Shown: in pieces, positions 54,096 to 63,988 of the stretch
Numbering within the stretch: the first letter of the stretch is position 1
How the letters are laid out: every line of letters starts with the position of its first letter
Assembly (NCBI RefSeq): GCF_025642255.1
Contig: NZ_CP106759.1
Coordinates: 833,501-897,500 of the forward strand
DNA: 64,000 nucleotides
Source of the DNA: Stenotrophomonas maltophilia
Lineage (GTDB): Bacteria > Pseudomonadota > Gammaproteobacteria > Xanthomonadales > Xanthomonadaceae
Direction: 5' to 3'
Notes under the pieces: model-generated
The model's database searches: none
What the model saw: only the letters and a program-made list of their open reading frames with translations
What the model was told of the DNA's origin: nothing
Made by a program: the position numbers and the translations under genes

Positions 54096-55076
54096 ATGAT
54101 GAGCAAGCGGATCTACTCGAGGATCGCGGGCACCGGCAGCTATTTGCCGGAAAAAGTCCTGACCAACGCCGACCTGGAAAAAATGGTCGAAACCTCGGAC
54201 GAGTGGATCCAGACGCGCACCGGTATTCGTGAGCGGCACATTGCGGCCGAAGGCGAGACCACCAGCGATCTCGGCTACCAGGCTGCGCTGCGTGCGCTTG
54301 AAGCGGCGGGCATCGACGCTTCCCAGCTCGACATGATCGTGGTCGGCACGACCACGCCTGATCTGATTTTCCCGTCCACCGCGTGCCTCATCCAGGCCAA
54401 GCTCGGTGTGGCCGGTTGCCCCGCCTTCGACGTCAACGCGGCCTGCTCGGGCTTCGTGTTCGCGCTGAGCGTGGCCGACAAGTTCATCCGTTCCGGCGAC
54501 TGCAGGCACGTGCTGGTGATCGGCGCGGAAACCCTGACCCGCATCGTCGACTGGAACGACCGCACCACCTGCGTGCTGTTCGGTGATGGTGCTGGCGCCG
54601 TCGTGCTCAAGGCCGACGAGGAAACCGGCATCCTCAGCACGCATCTGCACTCTGATGGCAGCAAGAAGGAACTGCTGTGGAATCCGGTCGGCGTTTCGGC
54701 CGGTTTCAAGGACGGCGCCAATGGCGGCGGCACCATCAACATGAAGGGCAACGACGTGTTCAAGTACGCCGTCAAGGCGCTGGACTCGGTCGTGGACGAG
54801 ACCCTGGCCGCCAATGGCCTGGACAAGTCGGACCTGGACTGGCTGATCCCGCACCAGGCCAACCTGCGCATCATCGAAGCCACCGCCAAGCGGCTGGAAA
54901 TGTCGATGGACCAGGTCGTGGTCACCGTCGACCAGCATGGCAACACCTCGTCCGGCTCGGTGCCGCTGGCGCTGGACGCTGCGGTCCGCTCGGGCCGCGT
55001 CGAGCGCGGTCAGCTGCTGCTGCTGGAAGCCTTTGGTGGCGGCTTCACGTGGGGTTCGGCCCTGTTGCGCTATTGA
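54096..55076 (+). CDS. fabH: 3-oxoacyl-ACP synthase III (FabH)
   Basis: Starts fatty-acid synthesis by condensing acetyl-CoA (or a branched primer) with malonyl-ACP. The 326 residues show the KAS III triad: Cys117 ('NAACSGF'), His253 ('PHQANLRI') and Asn283 ('GNTSSGS'), plus the C-terminal '[13 protein letters not shown]'. Two ATGs (54096 and 54099) follow AGGA; the second is better spaced, but the choice matters by one residue. It heads the fab cluster; plsX, normally just upstream, is absent from this window. A kinase-like gene follows. Confidence 0.96.
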   Translation: MMSKRIYSRIAGTGSYLPEKVLTNADLEKMVETSDEWIQTRTGIRERHIAAEGETTSDLGYQAALRALEAAGIDASQLDMIVVGTTTPDLIFPSTACLIQAKLGVAGCPAFDVNAACSGFVFALSVADKFIRSGDCRHVLVIGAETLTRIVDWNDRTTCVLFGDGAGAVVLKADEETGILSTHLHSDGSKKELLWNPVGVSAGFKDGANGGGTINMKGNDVFKYAVKALDSVVDETLAANGLDKSDLDWLIPHQANLRIIEATAKRLEMSMDQVVVTVDQHGNTSSGSVPLALDAAVRSGRVERGQLLLLEAFGGGFTWGSALLRY

Positions 55077-55151
55077 TAGTGCAAGTTACGACAACGTGAA
55101 GTCTGTCGTTGCGGCCCTTCGGGGCCGTAACGCGTTTAAGGAGGTCCTGTC

Positions 55152-55934
55152 ATGGTTGAGCCCATCGTCATCGACGGGCAGCGCGCCTGGCTGAAGCAGT
55201 ACGGCAAGGGAAGCCGGGCCATGGCCCTGGGTCTGCTCAACTTCGTCGCCCACCGGTTCCAGCTGGACGCGCTGCGTCCGCCACCGCACCGGGGCGGTGA
55301 CGCCGCACGCGAGGTCGAGGCCCGCCGCCTGGGTGAACTGCAGGCACAAGGGGTGAACGTGCCCGACGTGATCGGCAGCGGCCATGCCGCGCTGGTGATC
55401 GGGGACAACGGCAGCTCGTTCAACACCTGCCTGCGCGAGGCCGACGACGCCGGGCGGGACCGGCTGGTGATGGCCGCAATGCGGGCACTTGCCGAAGCAC
55501 ACAGCCGTGGCGCCTATTTCGGCCAGCCGCTGCCGCGCAATCTCACCTGGGATGGCGAGCGGGTCGGTTTCATCGACTTCGAGGAAGATCCGCTGGAAGT
55601 GATGGATCTGGCCGAAGCCCAGGCGCGCGACTGGCTGATGTTCGGCTATGGCGTGGCCAAGTACTACGCCGACCGGCCCGACTGCCTGCAGGCGATGATG
55701 GCCGAGGCGATCGGCACCGTGCAGGCGCCGGTACGCGAGCACGTGCACGCTGTGAGCGGCCGCCTGCAGCGCCTGGCCCGGGTCTGCATGAAGCTCGGAC
55801 GCTCGGCGCGCACGCTGGCCCATTCGATCTTCATCGCGCACGGCGCCACCACCATGGGGGTGCTGATGGTGGTCGGGCTGTGCATGGACTTCTTTGCCGA
55901 TGGCGAGCTGGACATTCTGCAGTTGTTCTGCTGA
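55152..55934 (+). CDS. Kinase-fold protein with altered catalytic loop, in the fab cluster
   Basis: A 260-residue protein resembling KdkA, InaA or Bud32-type small kinases. Possible landmarks are Lys15 in 'AWLKQYG', Glu55 in 'AREVEARRL', the catalytic-loop region 'FGQPLPRN' (123-130), and the metal motif 'FIDFEED' with Asp142. Aligned to the HxD-x4-N loop of KdkA, the catalytic Asp becomes Gln while Asn130 and Asp142 remain, so activity is doubtful. The C-terminus has a hydrophobic stretch near 230-245 ('TTMGVLMVVGLCMDFF') that may touch the membrane. An ideal AAGGAGGT lies 7 bases before the ATG. It lies between fabH and fabD; I cannot assign a function. It may link lipid or lipopolysaccharide synthesis to the fatty-acid supply. 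Confidence 0.7.
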   Translation: MVEPIVIDGQRAWLKQYGKGSRAMALGLLNFVAHRFQLDALRPPPHRGGDAAREVEARRLGELQAQGVNVPDVIGSGHAALVIGDNGSSFNTCLREADDAGRDRLVMAAMRALAEAHSRGAYFGQPLPRNLTWDGERVGFIDFEEDPLEVMDLAEAQARDWLMFGYGVAKYYADRPDCLQAMMAEAIGTVQAPVREHVHAVSGRLQRLARVCMKLGRSARTLAHSIFIAHGATTMGVLMVVGLCMDFFADGELDILQLFC

Positions 55935-55940
55935 TTGCAT

Positions 55941-55964
55941 CCGCCGGGCATGGCCCGGCGCTAC
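55941..55964 (-). repeat. SMAG REP element
   Basis: On the minus strand: GTAGCGCCGGGCCATGCCCGG. It lies directly after the kinase-like gene. Confidence 0.8.
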
Positions 55965-55974
55965 CGGAATCGTT

Positions 55975-56033
55975 CGCCGGGCATGGATCGGCGTTGCCGG
56001 GACCGTTCGCCGGCCCGGCATTGCCGGCGCGCT
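55975..56033. repeat. Degenerate REP copies
   Basis: Two further imperfect CGCCGGGCATG- and CCGGCCCGGCATTGCCGG-type palindromes without a clean GTAG. They fill the spacer before fabD. Confidence 0.55.
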
Positions 56034-56122
56034 CCATACGCCCTGCATACGCGCACGTACAGACGACACGGCGGATTCACCCTTATCATGGCCCGCTTCG
56101 ATTGCAACAAGCGGATGACCGC

Positions 56123-57067
56123 GTGACCGTATCCACCCTCGCTTTTGTCTTCCCCGGCCAGGGCTCGCAGTCTGTGGGCATGGTGGCCGAGCTGGCCGAG
56201 CTGCACCCGCAGGTGCGTGAGGCCTTCACCGAGGCATCCGATGGTGCCGGCGTCGACCTGTGGGCGCTGTCCCAGGGTGGCCCGGAGGAAATGCTCAACC
56301 GTACCGAATACACGCAGCCGGCCCTGCTGGCGGCGAGCATCGGCGTTTGGCGCGCCTGGAACGCCGTGGGTGGTCCGCGCCCGTCGGTGCTGGCCGGCCA
56401 CAGCCTGGGCGAGTACACGGCGCTGGTCGCCGCTGGCGCGCTGAGCCTGCATGACGGTGCGCACCTGGTGCGCCTGCGCGGCCAGCTGATGCAGGACGCG
56501 GCTCCGGCCGGCGTGGGCGCCATGGCCGCCGTGCTCGGCGCCGAAGACCAGCTGGTGCTGGACGTCTGCGCCGAAGCAGCGGGCAGCCAGGTGGTGGTAC
56601 CGGCCAACTTCAACTCGCCCGGCCAGATCGTGATCGGTGGCGATGCGGCAGCAGTCGACCGCGCGCTGGCGTTGCTGGCCGACAAGGGCGTGCGCAAGGC
56701 AGTGAAGCTGGCCGTCAGCGTGCCCTCGCATACCCCGTTGATGCGCGAGGCCGCCAACCGTCTGGCCGAAGTGATGGCCGGGCTGTCCTGGCAGGCTCCG
56801 CAGCTGCCGGTGGTACAGAACGTCGATGCCCAGGTGCACGACGGCGTGGATGCCATCCGCACCGCGCTGGTCCAGCAGCTGTACCAGCCGGTGCAGTGGA
56901 CCGGTTGCGTGCAGGCCCTGGCCGCCCGTGGCATCACCCAGGTTGCCGAATGTGGCCCGGGCAAGGTGCTGACCGGCCTGGTCAAGCGCATCGACAAGGC
57001 CATCGACGGCCGTTCGCTGGCCACCCCGGGCGACTTTGAAAGCGCCCGCGAGGCATGGTCGGCCTGA
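56123..57067 (+). CDS. fabD: Malonyl-CoA:ACP transacylase (FabD)
   Basis: Loads malonate onto ACP. The 314 residues show 'FVFPGQGSQSVGM' near 9-20, the serine nucleophile in 'GHSLGE' (Ser94), the Arg of 'LRGQLMQ' and the histidine in 'VPSHTPLM' (His203). The start is a GTG at 56123, giving MTVSTLAFVFPGQG; the open frame to 55880 is unrelated sequence that reads back through the kinase-like gene. The ribosome site is weak. fabG follows after 82 bases. Confidence 0.95.
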   Translation: MTVSTLAFVFPGQGSQSVGMVAELAELHPQVREAFTEASDGAGVDLWALSQGGPEEMLNRTEYTQPALLAASIGVWRAWNAVGGPRPSVLAGHSLGEYTALVAAGALSLHDGAHLVRLRGQLMQDAAPAGVGAMAAVLGAEDQLVLDVCAEAAGSQVVVPANFNSPGQIVIGGDAAAVDRALALLADKGVRKAVKLAVSVPSHTPLMREAANRLAEVMAGLSWQAPQLPVVQNVDAQVHDGVDAIRTALVQQLYQPVQWTGCVQALAARGITQVAECGPGKVLTGLVKRIDKAIDGRSLATPGDFESAREAWSA

Positions 57068-57149
57068 TCGCCCCTGTTCCTGCCGACCCTGCCAGTGGCC
57101 GCTGCACGCGGCGCGGGTGGGGCGGCTGCCCCCGTCTGAGGAAACCATC

Positions 57150-57893
57150 ATGAGCAAGCCCCTGCAGGGTGAAATCGCACTGGTCACCGGCGCCAGCCGT
57201 GGCATCGGTGCCGCCATTGCCGATCTGCTGGCCGCCCAGGGCGCCACCGTCATCGGCACCGCCACCACCGAGTCCGGCGCTGCGGCGATCGGCGAGCGCC
57301 TGGCGGCCCACGGTGGTCACGGCCGCGCGCTGAACGTCACCGATGCCGCCGCACTGGACAGCGTGCTGGATGGCATCGCCAAGGAATTCGGCCCGATCTC
57401 GATCCTGGTCAACAACGCCGGCATCACCCGCGACAATCTGCTGATGCGCATGAAGGACGATGACTGGGCCTCGATCATCGACACCAACCTGACCAGCGTG
57501 TTCCGCACCAGCAAGGCGGTCATGCGCGGCATGATGAAGGCACGCAAGGGCCGCATCATCAACATCGCCTCGGTGGTGGGCGTGACCGGCAATGCCGGCC
57601 AGGCCAACTACGCGGCCGCCAAGGCCGGCATCATCGGCTTCAGCAAGTCGCTGGCCAAGGAGATCGGCTCGCGTGGCGTCACCGTCAACGTGGTCGCGCC
57701 GGGCTTCATCGACACCGACATGACCAAGGCACTGCCGGAAGAAGCGCGCACCGCGCTGATCAACGACATCGCCCTCGAACGCCTAGGTTCACCGGAAGAC
57801 ATCGCCCATGCGGTGGCCTTCCTGGCCAGCCCGGCTGCCGGCTACATCACCGGCGAAACCCTCCATGTGAACGGCGGCATGTACATGCCGTAA
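57150..57893 (+). CDS. fabG: 3-oxoacyl-ACP reductase (FabG)
   Basis: NADPH-dependent reduction of 3-ketoacyl-ACP. A 247-residue short-chain dehydrogenase with cofactor loop 'TGASRGIG' (13-20), 'NNAG' (88-91), and catalytic Ser141, Tyr154 and Lys158 ('YAAAK'). The C-terminal 'GETLHVNGGMYMP' is typical of FabG. TGAGGA lies about 7 bases before the ATG at 57150. It is followed by acpP after a 152-base gap with a likely separate promoter for the abundant carrier protein. Confidence 0.97.
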   Translation: MSKPLQGEIALVTGASRGIGAAIADLLAAQGATVIGTATTESGAAAIGERLAAHGGHGRALNVTDAAALDSVLDGIAKEFGPISILVNNAGITRDNLLMRMKDDDWASIIDTNLTSVFRTSKAVMRGMMKARKGRIINIASVVGVTGNAGQANYAAAKAGIIGFSKSLAKEIGSRGVTVNVVAPGFIDTDMTKALPEEARTALINDIALERLGSPEDIAHAVAFLASPAAGYITGETLHVNGGMYMP

Positions 57894-58045
57894 GCAAGGG
57901 GCGCACGGATTGCGCCGCAAGTGGTTGATCTGCGTGGATTTTTGCTGCAATGCAAGGGCGCGCCGGTTTCCACTACACTATCCCACGGCCATCGCCCTTG
58001 ATGGCGACCACTTTTGAACCACAACTCCATCTGGAGCGAGATCCC

Positions 58046-58285
58046 ATGAGCACCATCGAAGAACGCGTCAAGAAAATCGTCGTCGAACAGCTTGGCGTCA
58101 AGGAAGAAGAAGTCACCACCAGCGCATCGTTCGTCGATGACCTGGGCGCTGACTCGCTGGACACCGTCGAGCTGGTGATGGCGCTGGAAGAAGAATTCGA
58201 GTGCGAAATCCCGGACGAAGAAGCCGAGAAGATCAGCACCGTGCAGGCCGCCATCGACTACATCAAGGCCCACGTCAAGGCCTGA
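58046..58285 (+). CDS. acpP: Acyl carrier protein
   Basis: A 79-residue acidic carrier of growing acyl chains. The phosphopantetheine site is Ser37 in '[19 protein letters not shown]'. N-terminal '[17 protein letters not shown]' and C-terminal '[16 protein letters not shown]' match E. coli AcpP. GGAG lies 10 bases before the ATG. AT-richer sequence with TACACT at 57974-57979 upstream probably holds its own promoter. Confidence 0.98.
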   Translation: MSTIEERVKKIVVEQLGVKEEEVTTSASFVDDLGADSLDTVELVMALEEEFECEIPDEEAEKISTVQAAIDYIKAHVKA

Positions 58286-58427
58286 TGTCAGACGGCAGTG
58301 CGCGTGCGGGCATCCGCCCGGCGCGCACCGCACCCCATGGGGCCGCTGTTGCGGCCCCGTGTGTTTGCGCATCACACCGAAGCAAACCGCGTTGCCCGAA
58401 AGCATCTTCGGGTCAGGAGAATCAGCA

Positions 58428-59690
<1,263 letters not shown>

Positions 59691-59697
59691 CCGGGTT

Positions 59698-59721
59698 GTA
59701 GCGTCGGGCCGTGCTCGACCG
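59698..59721 (+). repeat. Degenerate SMAG-like element
   Basis: GTAGCGTCGGGCCGTGCTCGACC: GTAG head with a weakened palindrome, 7 bases after fabF. Confidence 0.5.
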
Positions 59722-59739
59722 GACGTGCTCCACGCACCA

Positions 59740-59763
59740 GGAAGCCGCCGCAAGGCGGCTTCC
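59740..59763 (+). terminator. Hairpin after fabF
   Basis: GGAAGCCGCC / GGCGGCTTCC perfect stem with loop GCAA. There is no T-run, so it may only attenuate. Confidence 0.5.
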
Positions 59764-59791
59764 GTGTATCTGAATTCCCCTGCAGGCCACC

Positions 59792-61156
59792 ATGACCCAC
59801 GCCCCGCTGATCCACCCGCTGCCGCATCCGATCGATCTGCTGGCCCTGCAGCAGCAGGCGCCGGAACGTTTCCCGCTGCTGATGGAGTCCACCGCTTCCG
59901 GCACCGCGCAGGGGCGCTGGAGCCTGCTGTTGGCCGCACAGGGCGACACGCTGCGCCTGGATGCCGATGGTTGCGTGCGCGACCAGCAGGATACGGTGCA
60001 GCCCGGCAGCTTCCTGCAGGCGCTGGACCGCGCCTGGCAGCAGGCACGGCTGCCGCACGATGGCAGTCACAGCCTGCCGTTCCGCGGCGGCTGGGCCTTG
60101 ATGCTCGACTACGAAGTGGCCAGCCAGATCGAGCCGGTGCTGCCGGCGCGTGCGCGCGATGATGGCCGGCCGACGGCACTGGCGCTGCGCTGCCCGGCGG
60201 CCGTGCTGCACGATCACCAGAACCACGCCAGCTTCGTCATCGCCGAAGCGGGCGAGCAGGCGCTGCTGGACTCGCTGGTGGCGCTGGCCGCGCAGGCGCT
60301 GCCGGAGGCGGGGCAGGGCTGGCAGCCGCCGCAGTCGGTCGGCGAAGACGCGCCGCAGCGCTTCACCGACGGCGTGCGCCGGGTGATCGACTACCTGCGC
60401 GCCGGCGATGTGTTCCAGGTGAACCTGTCGCGGCGCTGGAGCGCGCAGTTCGCCACGCCGGTCAGCCCGCAGGCCCTGTACGCACAGCTGCGCCGCGCCA
60501 ACCCCGCACCGTTTGCCGGCCTGTTCAGTGCGTTTGGGCGGCACGTGGTCAGCTCCTCGCCGGAGCGGCTGGTATCGGTGCATGCCGGCCACGCGCAGAC
60601 CCGGCCGATCGCGGGCACGCGCCCACGTTTCGAGGCTGACGATGATGCCGCGCGCATCCAGGAGCTGGTCGGGCACCCGAAGGAGCGCGCCGAGCACGTG
60701 ATGCTGATTGACCTCGAGCGCAACGATCTGGGCCGCATCTGCCTGCCCGGCACCGTGGTGGTCGATGAATTGATGACGGTGGAGAGCTACGCCCATGTGC
60801 ACCACATCGTCAGCAACGTCAGCGGCCATCTGCGCCCGGAGGTCACCCCCGGCGAAGTGATCGCCGCAACGTTCCCCGGCGGCACCATCACCGGCTGCCC
60901 GAAGGTGCGCTGCATGCAGATCATCAGCGAGCTGGAGCAGGTGCCGCGCGGTGCCTATACCGGGGCGTTCGGCTGGCTGAACCGCGATGGCGACCTGGAC
61001 CTGAACATCCTGATCCGTACCGCCGAGGTGGACGGCCACGAGGTCAGTTTCCGCACCGGTGCCGGCATCGTGGTCGATTCGGACCCGGACAAGGAGCTGG
61101 ACGAGACCCGCGCCAAAGCGCGTGGCCTGCTGCGCGCCCTGGGCCAGCAAGGGTAG
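59792..61156 (+). CDS. pabB: Aminodeoxychorismate synthase component I-like chorismate-binding enzyme
   Basis: A 454-residue member of the TrpE/PabB family that aminates chorismate using ammonia from a glutamine amidotransferase; PabB leads to folate. Core motifs are 'GDVFQVNLSRRW', 'SSPERLVSV', 'RPIAGTRPR', 'MLIDLERNDLGRI', 'HIVSNVSGHLRP' and 'GGTITGCPKVRCMQII'. The 'PIAGT' box resembles anthranilate synthase, whereas E. coli PabB has PIKGT with a catalytic Lys. Position supports PabB: it occupies the place of pabC (aminodeoxychorismate lyase) before mltG in E. coli. No trpG/pabA is adjacent. Anthranilate synthase cannot be excluded. Confidence 0.82.
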   Translation: MTHAPLIHPLPHPIDLLALQQQAPERFPLLMESTASGTAQGRWSLLLAAQGDTLRLDADGCVRDQQDTVQPGSFLQALDRAWQQARLPHDGSHSLPFRGGWALMLDYEVASQIEPVLPARARDDGRPTALALRCPAAVLHDHQNHASFVIAEAGEQALLDSLVALAAQALPEAGQGWQPPQSVGEDAPQRFTDGVRRVIDYLRAGDVFQVNLSRRWSAQFATPVSPQALYAQLRRANPAPFAGLFSAFGRHVVSSSPERLVSVHAGHAQTRPIAGTRPRFEADDDAARIQELVGHPKERAEHVMLIDLERNDLGRICLPGTVVVDELMTVESYAHVHHIVSNVSGHLRPEVTPGEVIAATFPGGTITGCPKVRCMQIISELEQVPRGAYTGAFGWLNRDGDLDLNILIRTAEVDGHEVSFRTGAGIVVDSDPDKELDETRAKARGLLRALGQQG

Positions 61157-61168
61157 GCGATCGCCCCC

Positions 61169-61192
61169 CGGCGGGCATGGCCCGGCGCTACC
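61169..61192 (-). repeat. SMAG REP, left member of an inverted pair
   Basis: On the minus strand: GTAGCGCCGGGCCATGCCCG, 12 bases after pabB. Confidence 0.8.
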
Positions 61193-61200
61193 GATGCATC

Positions 61201-61223
61201 ACCGCCGGGCCATGCCCGGCGAG
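61201..61223 (+). repeat. REP element, right member of an inverted pair
   Basis: CGCCGGGCCATGCCCGGCG without the GTAG head, facing the copy at 61169-61192. Confidence 0.65.
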
Positions 61224-61311
61224 CGAAGCGGGGTTGAGCGCCTCATCCGGCCATGACCCCACACCACCGGCACGGTATCCTGCACGACGGAATCGAGTTC
61301 TGAGGTAATCC

Positions 61312-62373
61312 ATGGCGGGAGCCAAGCGCGGGTGTCTGTTCGTGGTAACGCTGCTGGTGGTGCTGATCGCGGTCGTGGCCGGCGCGGGCGCGTGGTTCTT
61401 CTACAAGCAGACCCAGTTCGCCGATGCCCGGATCTCCCCCTCCGCAGAGACCGTGGTGATCGCCAGCGGCGATGGCCTGAACACCGTGCTGCGCAAGCTG
61501 CGCGAGGCGGGCGTGGACGAAGGCCAGGACGCACAGTGGCAGCTGCTGGCACGCCAGCTCGACGCCGCCGGCAAGCTGAAGGTGGGTGAGTACGCGCTGG
61601 ACAACCAGCTGACCCCGCGCGAGCTGCTGCTGCGCATGCGCGCCGGCAAGGTCCTGCAGCACCGCGTCACCATCATCGAAGGCTGGAACATCCGCCAGCT
61701 GCGCGCGGCGCTGAAGCGTGCCGATCCACTGCTGCACACCACCGATGATCTTGATGATGCGGCACTGATGCAGCGCCTGGGTTTCGGCGGCCAGCATCCG
61801 GAAGGCCGGTTCCTGCCGGAGACCTACATCTACCAGCGCGGTGACAGCGACGTGGATGTGCTCAAGCGTGCGCATGCGGCAATGGAAAAGGCGCTGGACG
61901 AGGCCTGGCAGAGCCGTGCACCGGACCTGCCGATCAACACGCCGTACGAGCTGCTGACGCTGGCATCGATCATCGAGAAGGAAACCGCGCTGGCCAGCGA
62001 GCGCCCGCAGATTGCCGGCGTGTTCATGCGCCGCCTGCAGATCGGCATGCGCCTGCAGACCGATCCCACCGTGATCTATGGCATCGGCGCGGCCTATGAC
62101 GGCAACATCCGCCGCCGCGACCTGACCACCGATACGCCTTACAACACCTATACCCGTGCGGGCCTGACCCCGACCCCCATCGCCATGCCCAGCCGCGACG
62201 CCCTGATGGCCGCGGCACAGCCGGCAGCGGGGGATGCACTGTATTTCGTCGCCGTTGGCGATGGCAGTGGCGCGCACGTGTTCTCGTCCAGCCTGGACCA
62301 GCACAACGCTGCGGTAGCGCGCTACCTGCAGCAGCTGCGCCAGCAACGCACCCAGGAGACCCCGGCGCAATGA
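61312..62373 (+). CDS. mltG: Endolytic murein transglycosylase MltG
   Basis: Cuts nascent glycan strands at the inner membrane and sets their length. The 353 residues have one N-terminal membrane helix ('LFVVTLLVVLIAVVAGAGAWFF'), a LysM-like subdomain near 45-110, and the YceG catalytic domain with Glu222 in 'LASIIEKETAL', 'RLQIGMRLQTDPTVIYG' and 'YNTYTRAGLTPTPIA'. Its TGA overlaps the ATG of tmk (ATGA). The mltG-tmk-holB order is the same as in E. coli. Confidence 0.95.
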   Translation: MAGAKRGCLFVVTLLVVLIAVVAGAGAWFFYKQTQFADARISPSAETVVIASGDGLNTVLRKLREAGVDEGQDAQWQLLARQLDAAGKLKVGEYALDNQLTPRELLLRMRAGKVLQHRVTIIEGWNIRQLRAALKRADPLLHTTDDLDDAALMQRLGFGGQHPEGRFLPETYIYQRGDSDVDVLKRAHAAMEKALDEAWQSRAPDLPINTPYELLTLASIIEKETALASERPQIAGVFMRRLQIGMRLQTDPTVIYGIGAAYDGNIRRRDLTTDTPYNTYTRAGLTPTPIAMPSRDALMAAAQPAAGDALYFVAVGDGSGAHVFSSSLDQHNAAVARYLQQLRQQRTQETPAQ

Positions 62374-63035
62374 GTCCCGCGCTGCTACGCCACCCGCGTT
62401 TCGTCAGCCTGGAAGGCGGCGAAGGCGCCGGCAAGACCACTGCGATCAATGCCATCCGCGCGTGCCTGCGCCAGCATGGCCATGAGGTCGTGTTGACGCG
62501 TGAACCGGGTGGCACGCCGCTGGCCGAGCGCATCCGCAGCCTGATACTGAAGCCCGATGCCGAGATCGCCGCCGAGCCGCTCAGTGCCGAGGCCGAACTG
62601 CTGCTGGTGTTCGCCGCCCGCGCGCAGCACGTGCGGGAGGTGATCCAGCCGGCCCTGCAGCGCGGTGCCTACGTGCTGAGTGATCGCTTCACCGATTCCA
62701 GCTACGCCTACCAGGGAGGGGGCCGTGGCCTGGACCCGCAGTGGATTGCCGAGCTGGAGCGCCGTGCCGTTGGCCTGTTGCCGGGCCTGACCCTGCTGCT
62801 GGATGTGGACGTGGCGGTCGGTCGTGCGCGCGCCAATGGCCGCGACCTGTGGCCGGACCGCATCGAGAGCGAGCAGGACGATTTCTTCCAGCGCGTGCGT
62901 GAAGTGTTCCGCAGCCGCGCCCAGCAGGACCCACAGCGCTTCGCCGTGATCGACGCGGGCCAGGTGCAGGAACGCGTGGCCGCCGACGTGATCGCGCAGG
63001 TCGAGCGCTGGCTGCAGGAAGGAAAGGGCGCATGA
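62370..63035 (+). CDS. tmk: Thymidylate kinase
   Basis: Phosphorylates dTMP to dTDP. The 221 residues have the P-loop 'GGEGAGKTTAI' near 16-26, the DRY-like 'SDRFTDSSYAYQGGGRG' and the LID region 'RIESEQDDFFQRV'. The Arg is outside the P-loop (it reads GAGKT), the E. coli-like type II arrangement with a basic LID. It overlaps mltG and holB by 4 bases on either side. Confidence 0.96.
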   Translation: MSPALLRHPRFVSLEGGEGAGKTTAINAIRACLRQHGHEVVLTREPGGTPLAERIRSLILKPDAEIAAEPLSAEAELLLVFAARAQHVREVIQPALQRGAYVLSDRFTDSSYAYQGGGRGLDPQWIAELERRAVGLLPGLTLLLDVDVAVGRARANGRDLWPDRIESEQDDFFQRVREVFRSRAQQDPQRFAVIDAGQVQERVAADVIAQVERWLQEGKGA

Positions 63036-63988
63036 GCACCTTCTCGCCCTGGCAGCAGCGCGCATTCGATCAGACCGTGGCCGCGCTCGACGCGGGCCGG
63101 CTGGGGCATGGCCTGTTGATCTGCGGCCCGGCCGGGCTGGGCAAGCGCGAGGTTGCACTGGCGCTGGCCGACCACGTGCTGGCGCAGGGCGATGCCGCGC
63201 ACGCCACGCGCACCCGCCACCTGATCGCTGCCGGTACCCACCCGGACCTGCAGCTGGTGAGCTTCATTCCGAACAAGAGCGGCGACAAGCTGCGTACCGA
63301 GATCGTCATCGAGCAGGTGCGCGAGATCACCGACAAACTGGCATTGACCCCGCAGTACGGTGTGGCCCAGGTGGTGATCGTCGATCCGGCCGATGCGATC
63401 AACCGCTCCGCGGCCAATGCACTGCTCAAGACGCTGGAAGAACCGCAGCCCGGCCGCTACCTGTGGCTGATCAGCAGCGACCCGGCACGCCTGCCGCAGA
63501 CCATCCGCAGCCGGTGCCAGCGCCTGGAGTTCAAGCTGCCGCCGCACGAGGAAGCGCTGGCCTGGTTGCAGCAGCAGGGCCACAGCGACGCCTCCGCACG
63601 CGAGGCGCTGGACGCCGCGCGCGGCCATCCCGGCCAGGCCGACAACTGGCTGCGCGAGGACGGGCTGAGCCTGCGCCGTGAGGTGGCCCGCGACCTGGAG
63701 CAGCTGGCCACCGGCAGGACCGGCGCGGTGGAGCTGGCGCAGAAATGGTGCGGTGATGACAACGCGGCGCTGCGCCTGCGCTTCGCCGCCGACCTGGCGC
63801 TGGCCCAGGCCAGCACGGACGCCTTGACCGCGCCGGAGCGATTGCACAAGCTGGCAGCCTGGTTCGACGCTGCCAACCGCACCCGCGACCTGCTGCGCAC
63901 CACGGTGCGTGCAGACCTTGCGGTGGTCGAGTTGCTGCTGGCCTGGAACAAGGTGAACGAGCGGCCTGCCGCAAGGGGAAATCGATGA
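63032..63988 (+). CDS. holB: DNA polymerase III delta' subunit
   Basis: Clamp-loader subunit that sits next to delta. The 318 residues resemble the DnaX fold: 'HGLLICGPAGLGKREVALALADHVL' with a Walker A-like loop in which the last Thr/Ser is Arg, 'VVIVDPADAINRSAANALLKTLEEP', and the sensor 'RSRCQRLEF'. The zinc cysteines of E. coli delta' are not present near residue 50-65. It is translationally coupled to tmk, and its stop overlaps the next start (ATGA). Confidence 0.93.
   Translation: MSTFSPWQQRAFDQTVAALDAGRLGHGLLICGPAGLGKREVALALADHVLAQGDAAHATRTRHLIAAGTHPDLQLVSFIPNKSGDKLRTEIVIEQVREITDKLALTPQYGVAQVVIVDPADAINRSAANALLKTLEEPQPGRYLWLISSDPARLPQTIRSRCQRLEFKLPPHEEALAWLQQQGHSDASAREALDAARGHPGQADNWLREDGLSLRREVARDLEQLATGRTGAVELAQKWCGDDNAALRLRFAADLALAQASTDALTAPERLHKLAAWFDAANRTRDLLRTTVRADLAVVELLLAWNKVNERPAARGNR

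Noticed and set aside
55880..56122. An N-terminal extension of FabD
   Set aside because: The frame is open, but it overlaps the kinase-like gene and REP sequences and has no similarity to FabD; the GTG at 56123 gives the normal length.
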